A stretch of DNA of 64,000 nt from Enterobacter sp. C2. Its GTDB lineage: Bacteria > Pseudomonadota > Gammaproteobacteria > Enterobacterales > Enterobacteriaceae. A program made the position numbers and the translations under genes. Below, piece by piece: positions 19,694 to 31,776 of this stretch (position 1 is its first letter; every line of letters starts with the position of its first letter). The notes below the pieces were generated by a model. That model saw nothing but the letters and a program-made list of their open reading frames with translations, did no database searches and was not told where the DNA came from. Location of the stretch: NCBI RefSeq assembly GCF_019880405.1, contig NZ_CP082269.1, positions 2,914,001 through 2,978,000 of the forward strand, in the 5' to 3' direction.

Positions 19694-20830
19694 TTAGTGC
19701 GTCGGGTGATAGACGGCGGTAAAACCGAGCTTATGCAGCAGGCTTGCGGCCTCGGCGTCATCACACTGAATATAGAGCGATGACCACTCGCGGCGCTCAA
19801 GGTAGTTTTTGCGCAGTTTATCAAACTCACCCGGGATGCCCGCCACTTTACGCAGGGGTGCATCATCGCGGCGCACATCATACACTAAATGAGCCACTCT
19901 TTTCAGCGTTGGCTGATCGAGGGGGCCATGCAGAGTGATGCGGCCAAATTCCGGCGCAGGCAGCAGGGTGTCGAGAGCAACCTGCTGGCGATGGCCGATA
20001 AAGGCGCTGAAGGCTTCAAAGACCTGAGTAGTGCCGCGCGCCTTGCCCTCCAGGGTGTAGCCCGCGATGTGCGGCGTCCCGATATCGACACGCTTAAGCA
20101 GCTCGACGTTGAGATCCGGCTCCGGCTCCCACACGTCCAGCACCACGCTGAGATCCTGCCCGGCCTCCAGACGTGTGAGCAGTGCGGCGTTGTCCACCAC
20201 CGCGCCCCGGCAGGCATTGATCAGGATCGTGCCTGGCTTCAGGGCGCTAATCAGCGCGTCGTCAGCAAGGTGCAGCGTTTTATACGGCCCCTCTTTGAAC
20301 AGTGGCGTGTGGAAGGTGAGAATATCCGCCTCGCGCACCAGCGCCTCCAGCGGGCGGAAATCCCCCGCGTCGCCGCGTTCGGCACGCGGTGGATCGCATA
20401 GCAGGGTGCGCACGCCCCACGCCTCCAGCCGCGCCTGTAAACGCGACCCGACGTTGCCGACGCCGACAATGCCCACGGTGCGGTCTTTCAGCGTAAAGCC
20501 GTCGCGTTCGGCCAGCATCAACAGGGCGGAGAAGACATACTCCACAACCGCAATCGCGTTGCAGCCTGGTGCAGCAGAGAAGCCAATCCCCGCCTCGTCC
20601 AGCCATGCCCGATCGACATGATCGGTTCCGGCGGTGGCCGTACCGACAAATTTAACGGCGGTCCCGCTGAGCAGTGATGCATTGACCCTGGTGACGGAGC
20701 GCACCATTAATGCCTGCGCGTCAGCCAACTCGTCCACGGGGATCGGGCGGCCTGCAACGGGTTTTACCTCGCCCAGACGGCTAAAGAGTTCGCGGGCATA
20801 AGGCATATTTTCATCAACGAGGATTTTCAC
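19694..20830 (-). CDS. pdxB: Erythronate-4-phosphate dehydrogenase PdxB
   Basis: PdxB, 378 residues, oxidises 4-phosphoerythronate in pyridoxal phosphate synthesis. It belongs to the D-2-hydroxyacid dehydrogenases: [13 protein letters not shown] binds NAD, and [16 protein letters not shown] and GTPHIAGYT carry the catalytic Arg, Glu and His. A dimerisation domain typical of PdxB fills the last 90 residues. The GTG at 20830 ([10 protein letters not shown]) matches the E. coli start; the frame continues to 20896 without conservation. Confidence 0.96.
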   Translation of the reverse strand: MKILVDENMPYARELFSRLGEVKPVAGRPIPVDELADAQALMVRSVTRVNASLLSGTAVKFVGTATAGTDHVDRAWLDEAGIGFSAAPGCNAIAVVEYVFSALLMLAERDGFTLKDRTVGIVGVGNVGSRLQARLEAWGVRTLLCDPPRAERGDAGDFRPLEALVREADILTFHTPLFKEGPYKTLHLADDALISALKPGTILINACRGAVVDNAALLTRLEAGQDLSVVLDVWEPEPDLNVELLKRVDIGTPHIAGYTLEGKARGTTQVFEAFSAFIGHRQQVALDTLLPAPEFGRITLHGPLDQPTLKRVAHLVYDVRRDDAPLRKVAGIPGEFDKLRKNYLERREWSSLYIQCDDAEAASLLHKLGFTAVYHPTH

Positions 20831-20952
20831 GTTACGGTACCTGTATGAGAACGGGAGATAACGGCGCAAGTGTGCCATAATCTCGCCGCCAGGCATACCG
20901 ACAATGCCGCAGACCGTTACGCGAGCCGCATACGTAAGAGAGAAGGACAGAG

Positions 20953-21963
20953 ATGATGCAACCCATTCAGGGTGCGCCGGCGCGCCCTCCCGGGCAAGAG
21001 CCGACCACCCCCACCACAGCCGCAGGCGACCAGCCCCTCTCCACCCAGCAGCGCACGGTGCTGGAGAGGCTGATTACCCGTCTGGTTGCCCTGACACAGC
21101 AGCAGAGCGCCGAAGTCTGGGCTGGGGTGAAGCACGATCTGGGTTTAAAAAACGACGCTCCCCTGCTCTCCAGGCACTTCCCTGCCGCCGAGCAGAGCCT
21201 GACCCAGCGCCTGGAGGGTGCCGTCCAGAATAATGCTAATCGCCAGGTGCTCTCGCAGCTGACGGAGCTGCTGGGCCAGGGCAACAATCGTCAGGCGGTG
21301 AGCACATTTATCCGCCATCAGTTTGGCCAGACGGCGCTCAGCCAGCTCTCTCCCGAGCAGCTTAAAACCGTGCTGGTGATGCTGCAGAAAGGCGAGCTGG
21401 CGATCCCCCAGCCGCAGCAGCGCCCGGCCACCGATCGCCCGATGCTGCCTGCCGAGCACAACACGCTGAACCAGGCGGTCACCAAGCTGGCTGCCGCCAC
21501 GGGTGAGTCCAGCAAGCTTATCTGGCAGTCGATGATTGAGCTTTCCGGCGCGAAGACCGGGGAGCCGATCCCGGCCAGGCAGTTTGCCCACCTGCTGACA
21601 TGGCTGCAGGCGCGCCAGACGTTGAGCACCCAGACGGCGCCGACCCTGCATACGGTGCAATCGGCCCTGAAGCAGCCGCTGGACGCGCGCGAATGGCAGG
21701 GCATTCAGGATTATGCCCAGCAGACGTATCAGGTCACACCGCAGACGGTGCTGACCACCGCCCAGGTGCAGGATCTGCTCAACCACATCTTCCTGCGCCG
21801 CGCCGAGCGCAACGAGGCCCTGCTGGAGCCGCGTAATATTCAGCCGATCTACAATCCGCTGTTCGCACCGGTGATGGAGTCGGTCAAGTCGCTCTCTGCC
21901 CGTCCGGGCCTGATTGCCCTCGCGCTGCTGGTGGTGATGGCGGTGATCTGGCTGGTGATTTAA
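20953..21963 (+). CDS. flk: Flagella biosynthesis regulator Flk
   Basis: Flk, 336 residues, is a tail-anchored inner-membrane protein: a long Gln-rich cytoplasmic part and a single C-terminal helix ([17 protein letters not shown], about 318-335). In Salmonella and E. coli it links P- and L-ring assembly to FlgM export and prevents early secretion. GAGAGAAGGA precedes the ATG. It is divergent from pdxB across 122 bp. No flagellar genes are in the window. Confidence 0.93.
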   Translation: MMQPIQGAPARPPGQEPTTPTTAAGDQPLSTQQRTVLERLITRLVALTQQQSAEVWAGVKHDLGLKNDAPLLSRHFPAAEQSLTQRLEGAVQNNANRQVLSQLTELLGQGNNRQAVSTFIRHQFGQTALSQLSPEQLKTVLVMLQKGELAIPQPQQRPATDRPMLPAEHNTLNQAVTKLAAATGESSKLIWQSMIELSGAKTGEPIPARQFAHLLTWLQARQTLSTQTAPTLHTVQSALKQPLDAREWQGIQDYAQQTYQVTPQTVLTTAQVQDLLNHIFLRRAERNEALLEPRNIQPIYNPLFAPVMESVKSLSARPGLIALALLVVMAVIWLVI

Positions 21964-22045
21964 CGTGCACCTGACGCAGATAACCGGGATAAGAACGCAA
22001 TTCTCTATTAGGCTTTTTATCTGACCTGGTTATGAGGAGAGCGCG

Positions 22046-23110
22046 ATGCGCAAAAAAGCATTGATAGTGGGTATCAGCGGCGTGATTGGACGCGCCCTGG
22101 CAGAGAAGCTGTTGGAAGAGGGCTGGGAGGTTACCGGCCTGTCACGCGGACGCGGCGACGTGCTCGCGGGCTGTACCAGCCTGACGGCGGATCTGACCGA
22201 TGCGGCGGCGGTCAACGAGGCGCTGAAGTCGGTCAAACCGGATGCGCTCTTCTTTAGCGTCTGGGCGCGTCAGGAGAGTGAGAAAGAGAATATCCGTGTG
22301 AACGGCGCGATGGTGAAAAACGTCATTGAGGCGCTGGGTAACCGTCTGCACGGCGCGCACGTGGCGCTGGTCACCGGGCTTAAGCACTATCTTGGTCCTT
22401 TTGAAGCCTACGGCAAAGGTGCCGTACCGGTGACCCCTTTCCGTGAAGAGCAGGGTAGACAGCCGGTGGAGAACTTCTACTACGCCCAGGAGGATGAGCT
22501 TTTCGCCGGGGCCGAGAAGTATGGCTATCGCTGGAGCGTACATCGTCCGCATACCATTGTCGGCTATGCGCTGGGCAACGCCATGAACATGGGCCAGACG
22601 CTGGCGGTTTACGCCACCCTGTGCCGGGAAAAAGGCTGGCCCTTTATCTTCCCTGGATCCCCTGAGCAGTGGAACGGCGTGTCGGACGTGACCGATGCTG
22701 GCCTGTTGGCCGAGCAGCTGGAATGGGCAGCCACCAGCCCGACGGCAGCCAACCAGGACTTCAACGCCGTTAACGGGGACGTATTCCGCTGGAAGTGGTT
22801 GTGGCCGCGCCTCGCTGCGTATTTTGATATTGAGGCCGCACCCTACCCTGAGAAGATGATGCCCCTGGAGGGCCGGATGCTGGAGGCCGAGGCCGCCTGG
22901 CGGACGATTGCCGCGCACCATCAGCTGCGTGAGGCGGATATCAACAAGCTGGTCTCATGGTGGCATACCGATGCCGACCTGGGCCGTCCGATGGAGGCCT
23001 TTACCGATATGAGTAAAAGCCGCAAGGCCGGGTTTATCGGCTATCGCAGCACGCTGGACTCTTTTACCGGGCTGTTTGATCGGCTGAAGAGCGAGCGGAT
23101 TATCCCCTGA
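22046..23110 (+). CDS. PRISE-like SDR (progesterone 5-beta-reductase / iridoid synthase type)
   Basis: This 354-residue atypical short-chain dehydrogenase has the loop GISGVIG (9-15) for NADPH. Two further blocks are typical of PRISE enzymes: TGLKHYLGPFE (110-120), with K113 as the catalytic lysine, and NFYYAQED (143-150), with Y145/Y146 as the catalytic tyrosine. R167-P-H-T-I-V-G completes the pattern. Such enzymes reduce activated C=C bonds of enones; this substrate is unknown. GAGGAGAG precedes the ATG. E. coli has the transporter yfcJ in this interval, so the gene is an accessory replacement. A strong terminator follows. Confidence 0.85.
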   Translation: MRKKALIVGISGVIGRALAEKLLEEGWEVTGLSRGRGDVLAGCTSLTADLTDAAAVNEALKSVKPDALFFSVWARQESEKENIRVNGAMVKNVIEALGNRLHGAHVALVTGLKHYLGPFEAYGKGAVPVTPFREEQGRQPVENFYYAQEDELFAGAEKYGYRWSVHRPHTIVGYALGNAMNMGQTLAVYATLCREKGWPFIFPGSPEQWNGVSDVTDAGLLAEQLEWAATSPTAANQDFNAVNGDVFRWKWLWPRLAAYFDIEAAPYPEKMMPLEGRMLEAEAAWRTIAAHHQLREADINKLVSWWHTDADLGRPMEAFTDMSKSRKAGFIGYRSTLDSFTGLFDRLKSERIIP

Positions 23111-23117
23111 TGCCGTG

Positions 23118-23150
23118 CCAGCCAGTCAGCGCCGCCGCTGACTGGCTTTT
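23118..23150. terminator. Bidirectional terminator between the SDR gene and the GH1 gene
   Basis: An 11-bp perfect stem, AGCCAGTCAGC (23120-23130) and GCTGACTGGCT (23137-23147), with a 6-base loop, is followed by TTT on the plus strand. It lies 10 bp after the SDR stop and 5 bp from the convergent GH1 gene. Confidence 0.88.
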
Positions 23151-23154
23151 ACCG

Positions 23155-24717
<1,563 letters not shown>

Positions 24718-24736
24718 TTATCTTGCCGGAAGGCAA

Positions 24737-25954
24737 TTATTTGTTCAGTTTGCGCATCACCAGCGTGGCGTTGGTGCCGCCAAAGCCGAAGCTGTTGGAC
24801 ATCACGGTGTTCAGCTCACGCTCGGTTGTCTCGGTGACGATATTCAGGCCTTCTGCTTTCTCGTCCATCTCATCGATATTGATGCTTGGGGCGATAAAGC
24901 CGTGTTCCAGCATCAGCAGAGAGTAGATGGCTTCCTGCACGCCCGCCGCGCCCAGCGAGTGGCCGGTCATGGCTTTGGTAGCAGAGATAGCCGGGCTGTT
25001 GTTGCCGAAGACTTCACGGATCGCACCCAGCTCTTTCACGTCGCCTACCGGAGTAGAGGTGCCGTGGGAGTTCAGGTAGTCGATCGGCGTGTCCAGGCCG
25101 TGCATCGCCATCTGCATGCAGCGCACCGCGCCTTCACCGGATGGAGCAACCATGTCAGCGCCGTCGGAGGTGGCGCCGTAGCCCACGATCTCCGCATAGA
25201 TGTGCGCGCCGCGTGCCAGAGCGTGCTCCAGCTCTTCTACCACCACCATACCGCCGCCGCCTGCAATAACGAAACCGTCACGGTTAGCGTCGTAGGTACG
25301 GGAGGCTTTCGCCGGATCGTCGTTGTACTTAGTCGAGAGCGCGCCCATCGCGTCGAACTCACAGGCCATTTCCCAGCCCAGCTCTTCGCCGCCGCCAGCA
25401 AAAACGATGTCCTGTTTGCCCAGCTGGATCTGCTCAACCGCGTTACCGATGCAGTGTGCGGAGGTCGCACAGGCGGAGCTGATAGAGTAGTTGACGCCGT
25501 GGATTTTGAACGGCGTGGCGAGACAGGCGGAAACCGCTGAACCCATCGCTTTGGTCACGACATAGGGGCCAACCGCTTTCAGGCCGCGCGGGCTGCGCAT
25601 GGCGTCCGCACCGAAGACCTGCGCTTTGGACGAGCCGCCGGAGCCAGCGATCAGGCCCACGCGTGGATTATTCTGGTAAACCTCTTCGCTCAGGCCAGCA
25701 TCAGCGATGGCCTCCTGCATAGAGAGGAAGGCGTAGATGGCGGCATCGTTCATGAAACGGACCACTTTGCGGTCAATCATGCCCGTGGTGTCCAGTTTTA
25801 CATTACCCCATACGTGGCTGCGCATACCAGAATCGTGAAATTCCTGGGAGAAAGTGATCCCTGAGCGCCCTTCACGCAGAGATGCGAGGACTTCCTGCTG
25901 GTTATTACCGATGCTGGAAACGATGCCCAAGCCAGTAATCACTGCACGTTTCAT
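24737..25954 (-). CDS. fabB: Beta-ketoacyl-ACP synthase I FabB
   Basis: FabB, 405 residues, elongates acyl-ACP and is required for unsaturated fatty acid synthesis. The catalytic Cys is C162 in [10 protein letters not shown]; the two histidines lie in [11 protein letters not shown] and [12 protein letters not shown]. It is one residue shorter than my recollection of E. coli FabB because the loop near [11 protein letters not shown] has lost one position. FabR and FadR sites lie upstream, so the gene is expected to respond to membrane saturation and to acyl-CoA. Confidence 0.97.
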   Translation of the reverse strand: MKRAVITGLGIVSSIGNNQQEVLASLREGRSGITFSQEFHDSGMRSHVWGNVKLDTTGMIDRKVVRFMNDAAIYAFLSMQEAIADAGLSEEVYQNNPRVGLIAGSGGSSKAQVFGADAMRSPRGLKAVGPYVVTKAMGSAVSACLATPFKIHGVNYSISSACATSAHCIGNAVEQIQLGKQDIVFAGGGEELGWEMACEFDAMGALSTKYNDDPAKASRTYDANRDGFVIAGGGGMVVVEELEHALARGAHIYAEIVGYGATSDGADMVAPSGEGAVRCMQMAMHGLDTPIDYLNSHGTSTPVGDVKELGAIREVFGNNSPAISATKAMTGHSLGAAGVQEAIYSLLMLEHGFIAPSINIDEMDEKAEGLNIVTETTERELNTVMSNSFGFGGTNATLVMRKLNK

Positions 25955-26001
25955 TCAATACCTCTGTCATTCGCACTATTATAAGATTCGATTCGCAAGA
26001 T

Positions 26002-26019
26002 AGCGTACAGTTGTACGCC
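26002..26019. promoter_or_regulatory. FabR operator of fabB
   Basis: AGCGTACAGTTGTACGCC is a near-perfect palindrome matching the FabR site AGCGTACA-N2-TGTWCGCT. FabR represses fabB when unsaturated acyl chains are abundant. It starts 48 bp upstream of the fabB ATG and adjoins the FadR site. Confidence 0.88.
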
Positions 26020-26020
26020 G

Positions 26021-26037
26021 AACAAGTCCGATCAGCC
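26021..26037 (-). promoter_or_regulatory. FadR operator of fabB
   Basis: On the minus strand GGCTGATCGGACTTGTT matches the FadR consensus AACTGGTCNGACNNGTT at most defined positions. FadR without acyl-CoA activates fabB in E. coli. It lies directly upstream of the FabR site, as in E. coli, and also within 100 bp of the divergent mnmC start. Confidence 0.85.
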
Positions 26038-26112
26038 AATTTCTGGAGAAATTTGCGCCAGCGGGCCGACATCGTTAAGATCGTGCCACTGCCTGCCACG
26101 CGAGTAACTTAC

Positions 26113-28119
26113 GTGAAACAAACCGCTATACAATCTGCCAACCTCGAATTCAACGCTGAGGGTACACCTGTTTCCCGAGATTTCGACGACGTCTATTTCT
26201 CTAATGATAATGGACTTGAGGAGACACGCCATGTTTTCCTCGATGGCAACCAGCTCGCCACCCGTTTTCCCGTGCATCCCCGCCCGCTGTTTATCGTTGC
26301 GGAGAGCGGCTTCGGCACTGGGCTGAACTTTCTTACGCTGTGGCAGGCGTTTGATGCGTTTCTGCTCACATACCCGCAGGCTACGCTGCAAAGATTACAC
26401 TTCATCAGTTTTGAAAAATTTCCGCTAAAGGCCACGGATTTAGCCCTGGCGCACCGACACTGGCCCGAGCTTGCCCCCTGGGCTGAGCAGCTTCAGGCAC
26501 AGTGGCCTGCTGCCCTGCCGGGCTGCCATCGTCTGCTGCTGGCAGGCGGACGCGTTACGCTCGATCTCTGGTTTGGCGATATTAATACACTAACCAATGG
26601 GCTGGATGATTCCCTCAACCAGAAGGTTGATGCCTGGTTTCTTGACGGCTTTTCCCCGGCGAAAAACCCGGAGATGTGGACGCCGTCGCTGTTTAGTGCC
26701 ATGGCCCGTCTGGCGCGTCCCGGTGGCACGCTCGCAACCTTTACCTCCGCCGGTTTTGTCCGTCGGGGATTGCAGGAGGCGGGCTTCACTATGCAAAAAA
26801 GAAAAGGGTTTGGTCGCAAGCGCGAGATGCTAACCGGTGAGATGCAGCAAACGCTGAACCCCGTGCCGCGCACGCCATGGTTTGCCCGCACGCCAGCGGC
26901 GGGCCAGGAGGCAGCGATTGTCGGCGGCGGCATTGCCAGCGCTCTGCTCTCACTCTCTCTGCTGCGCCGGGGCTGGCAGGTGACGCTCTACTGCGCCGAC
27001 GATGCGCCCGCTCAGGGAGCGTCCGGCAATCGCCAGGGAGCGCTCTACCCCCTGCTGAGCGCCCACGATCCGGCTCTGGCGCGCTTCTTCCCGGCCGCCT
27101 TTACCTTTGCCCGCAGGCTGTACGATACCCTGCCGGTTGAGTTCGACCGCGACTGGTGCGGCGTCACCCAGCTTAGCTGGGATGAAAAGAGTCAGCAGAA
27201 GATTGCCCAGATGCTTAGTCTGGCCCTCCCTGCCGAGGTGGCCGTGGCGGTAGATGCCGAAGCGGTGAAGGCGACCACCGGGGTCGATACCGGCTGCGGC
27301 GGCATTAATTACCCGGCAGGCGGCTGGCTCTGCCCGGCCCAGCTTACCACCGCCGCGCTGGCGCTGGCAGTTTCTCAGGGCCTGCGCGTACAGTATCAAT
27401 CCGAGGTTAACGCCCTCACCGCCACGGAGACGGGCTGGCAGCTGACGTTGACTCAAGGCGAAAGCGCCTGCCATCAGACAGTGGTGCTGGCGAACGGTCA
27501 CCGCGTCAATCAGTTTACCCAGACGGAAAACCTGCCGGTCTATGCCGTAGGCGGCCAGGTGAGCCACATCCCTGCCCGTCCTGGACTGTCGGCGCTGCGT
27601 CAGGTGCTGTGCTATGACGGCTACCTAACACCGCAGAATCCCGCTAACGGCGAGCATTGCATCGGCGCGAGCTACCATCGCGGTCAACAGGAGGCGAGCT
27701 ACAGCGAAGAGGATCAGCAGCACAATCGCCAGCGGTTAATCGACTGCTTCCCCGAGGCGGAGTGGGCAAAAGAGGTAGACGTCAGCGGCAAATCCGCCCG
27801 CTGCGGCGTGCGCTGCGCCACACGGGATCATCTGCCTATGGTGGGTAACGTTGCCGATTATGCAGCTACCGTGGAGAACTATGCGGAGCTGGCTGAGCAG
27901 CAGGAGCACGCCGTTTCGGCCCCAGTGCATGCAGGGCTGTATATGCTTGGTGCGCTGGGTTCACGCGGGCTATGCAGCGCTCCGCTGGCGGCAGAGATCC
28001 TGGCGGCGCAGATGAGCGACGAGCCGATCCCGCTGGAGGCTGAGACCCTCGCGGCGCTGAATCCAAATCGTCTGTGGGTAAGAAAACTGCTGAAGGGTAA
28101 GGCGGTGAAACGCGTTTGA
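26113..28119 (+). CDS. mnmC: tRNA 5-methylaminomethyl-2-thiouridine synthase MnmC (bifunctional)
   Basis: MnmC has 668 residues and two domains. The N-terminal methyltransferase (about 1-245; SAM loop [11 protein letters not shown]) and the C-terminal FAD oxidase (from about 265; [14 protein letters not shown]) complete the mnm5s2U34 wobble modification. The chosen start is GTG at 26113 ([13 protein letters not shown]), which matches the E. coli N-terminal region; the frame is open from 26011 but that part overlaps the fabB control sites. It is divergent from fabB and ends before a hairpin shared with yfcL. Confidence 0.94.
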   Translation: MKQTAIQSANLEFNAEGTPVSRDFDDVYFSNDNGLEETRHVFLDGNQLATRFPVHPRPLFIVAESGFGTGLNFLTLWQAFDAFLLTYPQATLQRLHFISFEKFPLKATDLALAHRHWPELAPWAEQLQAQWPAALPGCHRLLLAGGRVTLDLWFGDINTLTNGLDDSLNQKVDAWFLDGFSPAKNPEMWTPSLFSAMARLARPGGTLATFTSAGFVRRGLQEAGFTMQKRKGFGRKREMLTGEMQQTLNPVPRTPWFARTPAAGQEAAIVGGGIASALLSLSLLRRGWQVTLYCADDAPAQGASGNRQGALYPLLSAHDPALARFFPAAFTFARRLYDTLPVEFDRDWCGVTQLSWDEKSQQKIAQMLSLALPAEVAVAVDAEAVKATTGVDTGCGGINYPAGGWLCPAQLTTAALALAVSQGLRVQYQSEVNALTATETGWQLTLTQGESACHQTVVLANGHRVNQFTQTENLPVYAVGGQVSHIPARPGLSALRQVLCYDGYLTPQNPANGEHCIGASYHRGQQEASYSEEDQQHNRQRLIDCFPEAEWAKEVDVSGKSARCGVRCATRDHLPMVGNVADYAATVENYAELAEQQEHAVSAPVHAGLYMLGALGSRGLCSAPLAAEILAAQMSDEPIPLEAETLAALNPNRLWVRKLLKGKAVKRV

Positions 28120-28124
28120 TGGGT

Positions 28125-28148
28125 AGGCCCGGCAGGCTTGCCGGGCCT
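28125..28148. terminator. Palindromic hairpin between mnmC and yfcL
   Basis: AGGCCCGGCA and TGCCGGGCCT form a perfect 10-bp stem with a 4-base loop, just after the mnmC stop and 9 bp from the convergent yfcL stop. It resembles a short REP palindrome, with TAGGCCCGGC at one end. It probably terminates or protects both messages; no T-run follows. Confidence 0.65.
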
Positions 28149-28157
28149 GAGTGCAGC

Positions 28158-28433
28158 TTAGACTTTGGCCTGCTGGTAGAGTCTCTCCCACATCTCCAGC
28201 ACCAGCACCTGATCGCGCGGAGAGAGCTCGCCGCCCTGAATCGCCTGCTCAAGGCTGGAGGTCACCTGGGCGTAAACCGCCTCCGGGGAGTGATCGTCAC
28301 CGTTTTCCAGCACGGCGACGGCCAACGTCAGGTGGCCGCTCAGGTAACCGCTGGCGAAAAGCTCATCGTCACTGGCGTGCTCAACCATGTCATCAATTAA
28401 CGCCAGAATGCGTGATTCAAATTCCGCGATCAT
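28158..28433 (-). CDS. yfcL: YfcL family protein
   Basis: A 91-residue cytosolic protein matching E. coli YfcL in length and sequence; the family has no known function. It is acidic at the N-terminus ([20 protein letters not shown]) and probably all helical. It is the last gene of the prmB-aroC-mepA-yfcA-epmC-yfcL run, 27 bp after epmC. Confidence 0.92.
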   Translation of the reverse strand: MIAEFESRILALIDDMVEHASDDELFASGYLSGHLTLAVAVLENGDDHSPEAVYAQVTSSLEQAIQGGELSPRDQVLVLEMWERLYQQAKV

Positions 28434-28460
28434 CTTCTTTCCTCTTTAAAAACCGTGGCG

Positions 28461-29012
28461 CTAGTTCAGATCGTTCGGCCACGGAAACTGTTCTGCCGTT
28501 AAAGACGGCGTGTGATAATAATCCTGTAATGCCTTTATAAAGCGAGCCGGACGCTCGGGGATCCCCTGCTCCAGCCAGGTCATCACCTGGGCATGCACCC
28601 GGCGCTGAAAGGCAATGCGATCCGGCTCGACCTCGCCCTCAAGGTTGTCGCAGCTGACGTTAAACGGGAAGCCCGCCGCCACGCAGAAGAGCCATTCAAA
28701 GGACTGAGGCTTCACCTCGACGTCCTCAAACTGTCCCTGGGTAGCGGCATCGCGACCGTCCGGGCAGTACCAGTAGCCAAAATCGACCAGCTCCCTGCGT
28801 GCCTTGCCGGCGACGCACCAGTGTGAAATCTCATGCAGCGCGCTGGCGTAAAAGCCGTGGGCAAAAACGATCCGGTGATAGTCGACCTCGTCATCAGCCG
28901 GAAGGTAAATAGGTTCGTCGTCGCCCTTCACCAGGCGCGTATTAAAATCATCGGCAAAGCAGCCGTTGAAGATCTCAATCAGCTGCTCGTAGCGGTGTGT
29001 CGTACTGCTCAT
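28461..29012 (-). CDS. epmC: Elongation factor P hydroxylase EpmC
   Basis: EpmC (formerly YfcM), 183 residues, hydroxylates the beta-lysylated Lys34 of elongation factor P. The HEISHWC motif near residue 60 offers two His and a Glu suited to metal binding. It overlaps yfcA by four bases (ATGA), indicating coupled translation. The partners epmA, epmB and efp are outside the window. Confidence 0.93.
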   Translation of the reverse strand: MSSTTHRYEQLIEIFNGCFADDFNTRLVKGDDEPIYLPADDEVDYHRIVFAHGFYASALHEISHWCVAGKARRELVDFGYWYCPDGRDAATQGQFEDVEVKPQSFEWLFCVAAGFPFNVSCDNLEGEVEPDRIAFQRRVHAQVMTWLEQGIPERPARFIKALQDYYHTPSLTAEQFPWPNDLN

Positions 29013-29821
29013 GCGTGTATCCCCACCCAGTGGAGGATCTCCTGTCCGTGGCTATCAAAAAGAAGTTTGGCGCTCATCACCGCCGAGACGATAACAATCA
29101 TCGGGCGGATCAGCTTTTGTCCTTTGCTCAGCACCAGGCGCGAGCCGAAGCGCGCACCGATAAACTGCCCGGCAAGCATCACAAATCCGGTGGCCCATAC
29201 CACCTTGCCGCCGATGATAAACAGCAGCAGGCCGCCAATATTGGAGGTAGCGTTGAGTAGCTTGGCGTGGGCAGTGGATTTCGCCAGATTGAAGCCGCAA
29301 AGCGTCACGAAGGCCAGGGCGTAAAACGATCCGGCGGCTGGACCAAAGAAGCCGTCGTAGAAGCCTACGCAGCCGCCAGCCACCAGCGCAAACGGCAGGC
29401 CATAGAGGCGGCGCTGTCGATCCTCTTCCCCGAGCTTCGGCATCAATAAGAAGTAGAGGCCGATACAGATAATCAGCACCGGCAGGATCTGGCGCAGCAC
29501 GTCGGACTGGACGTGCTGTACCAGCAGCGCACCCGCCATGGAGCCGATAAAGGTCATCAGAATATTCAGCTTCTGATCGCCCAGGCTCACGACTCCACGG
29601 CGTAAAAAGTAGAGAGAAGATGAGATGGAGCCACCGCAGGCCTGCAACTTGTTAGTCGCCAGCGCCTGGGCGGGGGTCATGCCCGCCGCCAGCAGCGCCG
29701 GGATGGTCAACAGCCCGCCCCCCCCTGCCAGAGAGTCAATAAATCCCGCCAGCATGGCCACAAAAAAAAGCACTGTCAGCAGCAGCGGAGAGACCAAAAA
29801 GAGATCGCTAAAATTTTCCAT
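29009..29821 (-). CDS. yfcA: TauE/SafE family membrane transporter YfcA
   Basis: YfcA is 270 residues and largely hydrophobic, with about eight membrane helices and the family features GGGGLLTIPALLAAGMTP and ATNKLQA near the N-terminus. The TauE/SafE family is associated with export of sulfite or organosulfonates; the substrate here is not known. Its ATG overlaps the mepA stop (TAATG) and its stop overlaps the epmC start. Confidence 0.93.
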   Translation of the reverse strand: MENFSDLFLVSPLLLTVLFFVAMLAGFIDSLAGGGGLLTIPALLAAGMTPAQALATNKLQACGGSISSSLYFLRRGVVSLGDQKLNILMTFIGSMAGALLVQHVQSDVLRQILPVLIICIGLYFLLMPKLGEEDRQRRLYGLPFALVAGGCVGFYDGFFGPAAGSFYALAFVTLCGFNLAKSTAHAKLLNATSNIGGLLLFIIGGKVVWATGFVMLAGQFIGARFGSRLVLSKGQKLIRPMIVIVSAVMSAKLLFDSHGQEILHWVGIHA

Positions 29822-30645
29822 TAAAGTACATGCTCGTCCAGTAGCGCCTGGCAGGAAGGCGGCAACGGCGGCGGTGTCTTCTTCTCAGGCTTCGTTGAGG
29901 CAGGTTTAGGCGGTTCAAACCAGCTTTGCAGCTCCGCGCCACAGCCGTCGCCCGGCGGCGGCAGAGGTTGATCGACGCACTCCAGGCTATCTGCCGGGCA
30001 GCGCAGGCGCACATGCATATGCGCCCGATGCTGGAACCATGGACGCACCTTGCGCAGCCAGTCGCGATCGGTTCCCGCGTCTTCGCACAGCCGCTGCTTA
30101 ATGGCCGGGTTAACAAAGATGCGCGTCACGTCGTTATCTTCCGCGGCCAGCTTAATCAGATGGTTGATTTCCGGCTGCCACAGGGAGGAGACCACGTGCT
30201 TGCCGTCCTGGGAGACCAGATCCAGCGCCTGGGGCTTCAGCAGCTGCGCCGCTGTCCAGCGCGTTTTTGGCAGCTGTAAGAAGATATCGACGTCCAGCCC
30301 GGTCTGGTGGCTGGCGTGGCCGCCGTTGAAGCGCCCCCCAGCGGGCATGCCCATATCCCCTATCAGCACCGTTCCGAGGTTGAGATTGTGCACCCGTCCG
30401 CTGAGGCGCTGAATAAACTGCACCAGGTCGGGGTGGCCAAAGTAGCGGCGCTGATCGGTGCGCATCACCTGATAGGCGTCAGACTGGATCGGCAGCGCAC
30501 TTGCCCCGACGATACAGCCGTTAGAGAACGCGCCCACCGACTGCGCGCTACCGGCAATCGGCTGAGTGATTTTTTGCCACGGCGTCGCCGCAAGCGTGGT
30601 ATGGCTGGCGAGCACCGCCAGCAGCGCAAAAAGCGTTTTTTTCAT
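29821..30645 (-). CDS. mepA: Penicillin-insensitive murein endopeptidase MepA
   Basis: MepA, 274 residues, is a periplasmic LAS-type metallopeptidase that cuts D-Ala-mDAP cross-links in peptidoglycan. The signal peptide covers about residues 1-19 ([19 protein letters not shown]). Zinc-binding elements are [16 protein letters not shown] (His and Asp) and HRAHMHVRL near residue 208. Cys residues in the C-terminal part ([17 protein letters not shown]) fit known disulfides. It sits between aroC (3-bp gap) and yfcA. Confidence 0.96.
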   Translation of the reverse strand: MKKTLFALLAVLASHTTLAATPWQKITQPIAGSAQSVGAFSNGCIVGASALPIQSDAYQVMRTDQRRYFGHPDLVQFIQRLSGRVHNLNLGTVLIGDMGMPAGGRFNGGHASHQTGLDVDIFLQLPKTRWTAAQLLKPQALDLVSQDGKHVVSSLWQPEINHLIKLAAEDNDVTRIFVNPAIKQRLCEDAGTDRDWLRKVRPWFQHRAHMHVRLRCPADSLECVDQPLPPPGDGCGAELQSWFEPPKPASTKPEKKTPPPLPPSCQALLDEHVL

Positions 30646-30648
30646 CGT

Positions 30649-31734
30649 TTACCAGCGTGGGATGGGTGTCACCACGTCCGCGTTCTGCGCCCGCTGGCGC
30701 ATAAAGTGATCCATCAGAACGATTGCCAGCATCGCTTCGGCGATGGGGACGGCACGGATACCTACGCAAGGGTCATGACGGCCTTTGGTGATCATCTCTA
30801 CCTCTTCCCCGGTGCGGTTGATGGTTTTTCCCGGCACGGTAATGCTGGAGGTCGGCTTCAGGGCGATATTGGCGACAATCTGCTGGCCGCTGCTAATACC
30901 GCCGAGAATGCCGCCCGCGTGGTTGCTGGTAAAGCCCGCGTGGGTGATCTCGTCCCGATTTTCGCTGCCGCGCAGGGCTACCGACGCAAAGCCTTCGCCA
31001 ATCTCCACGCCTTTCACCGCGTTGATGCTCATCAGCGCGTGGGCAATATCGGCATCGAGACGGTCAAACACCGGCTCGCCTAGGCCCGGCGGCACGCCGT
31101 CGGCGACCACGGTGATCTTCGCCCCAATAGAGTCGCCCTCTTTTTTGAGGGCGCGCATCAGTTCGTCCAGGGCGTCAATCTTGTCTGGATCCGGGCAGAA
31201 AAACGGGTTCTGCTCAACCTGGTCCCAGGCTTTGATCTCCAGCGGGATATCCCCCATCTGGGTCAGGCAGCCGCGAACGGTGATACCCAATTTCTCTGCG
31301 AGGAATTTTTTAGCGATCGCCCCTGCCGCCACGCGCATGGCGGTTTCACGCGCCGACGAACGGCCGCCGCCCCGGTAGTCGCGCAGGCCATACTTCTGCT
31401 CATAGGTGTAGTCAGCGTGGCCTGGACGGAAAACGTCCTTGATGGCGCCGTAGTCCTGCGAGCGCTGGTCAGTATTCTCAATCAGCAGGCCGATGCTGGT
31501 GCCGGTGGTGACGCCCTCAAAAACGCCGGAGAGGATCTTCACCTGGTCCGGCTCGCGGCGCTGGGTGGTATAGCGAGAGGTGCCCGGACGGCGGCGATCC
31601 AGATCGTGCTGCAGATCGGCTTCGCTCAGGGCGATCCCGGGTGGTACGCCGTCGACAATGCAGCCGAGCGCCAGGCCATGTGACTCCCCGAAGGTGGTCA
31701 CGCGAAAGAGTTGTCCAATACTGTTTCCTGCCAT
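30649..31734 (-). CDS. aroC: Chorismate synthase AroC
   Basis: AroC has 361 residues and converts EPSP to chorismate with reduced FMN. It begins [20 protein letters not shown], a family signature, and includes [12 protein letters not shown] and GRSSARETA. The ATG at 31734 is preferred over the in-frame GTG one codon earlier because GGAG is better spaced to it. The gene lies 42 bp downstream of prmB and 3 bp upstream of mepA. Confidence 0.97.
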   Translation of the reverse strand: MAGNSIGQLFRVTTFGESHGLALGCIVDGVPPGIALSEADLQHDLDRRRPGTSRYTTQRREPDQVKILSGVFEGVTTGTSIGLLIENTDQRSQDYGAIKDVFRPGHADYTYEQKYGLRDYRGGGRSSARETAMRVAAGAIAKKFLAEKLGITVRGCLTQMGDIPLEIKAWDQVEQNPFFCPDPDKIDALDELMRALKKEGDSIGAKITVVADGVPPGLGEPVFDRLDADIAHALMSINAVKGVEIGEGFASVALRGSENRDEITHAGFTSNHAGGILGGISSGQQIVANIALKPTSSITVPGKTINRTGEEVEMITKGRHDPCVGIRAVPIAEAMLAIVLMDHFMRQRAQNADVVTPIPRW

Positions 31735-31776
31735 CACGGCTCCACTGTCGTTATGTAACTATATATTATGGTTTTA

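Noticed and set aside
22142-22921. A 259-codon frame on the minus strand opposite the PRISE-like gene
   Set aside because: The plus-strand frame has clear family motifs and a ribosome site; the minus-strand frame has neither.
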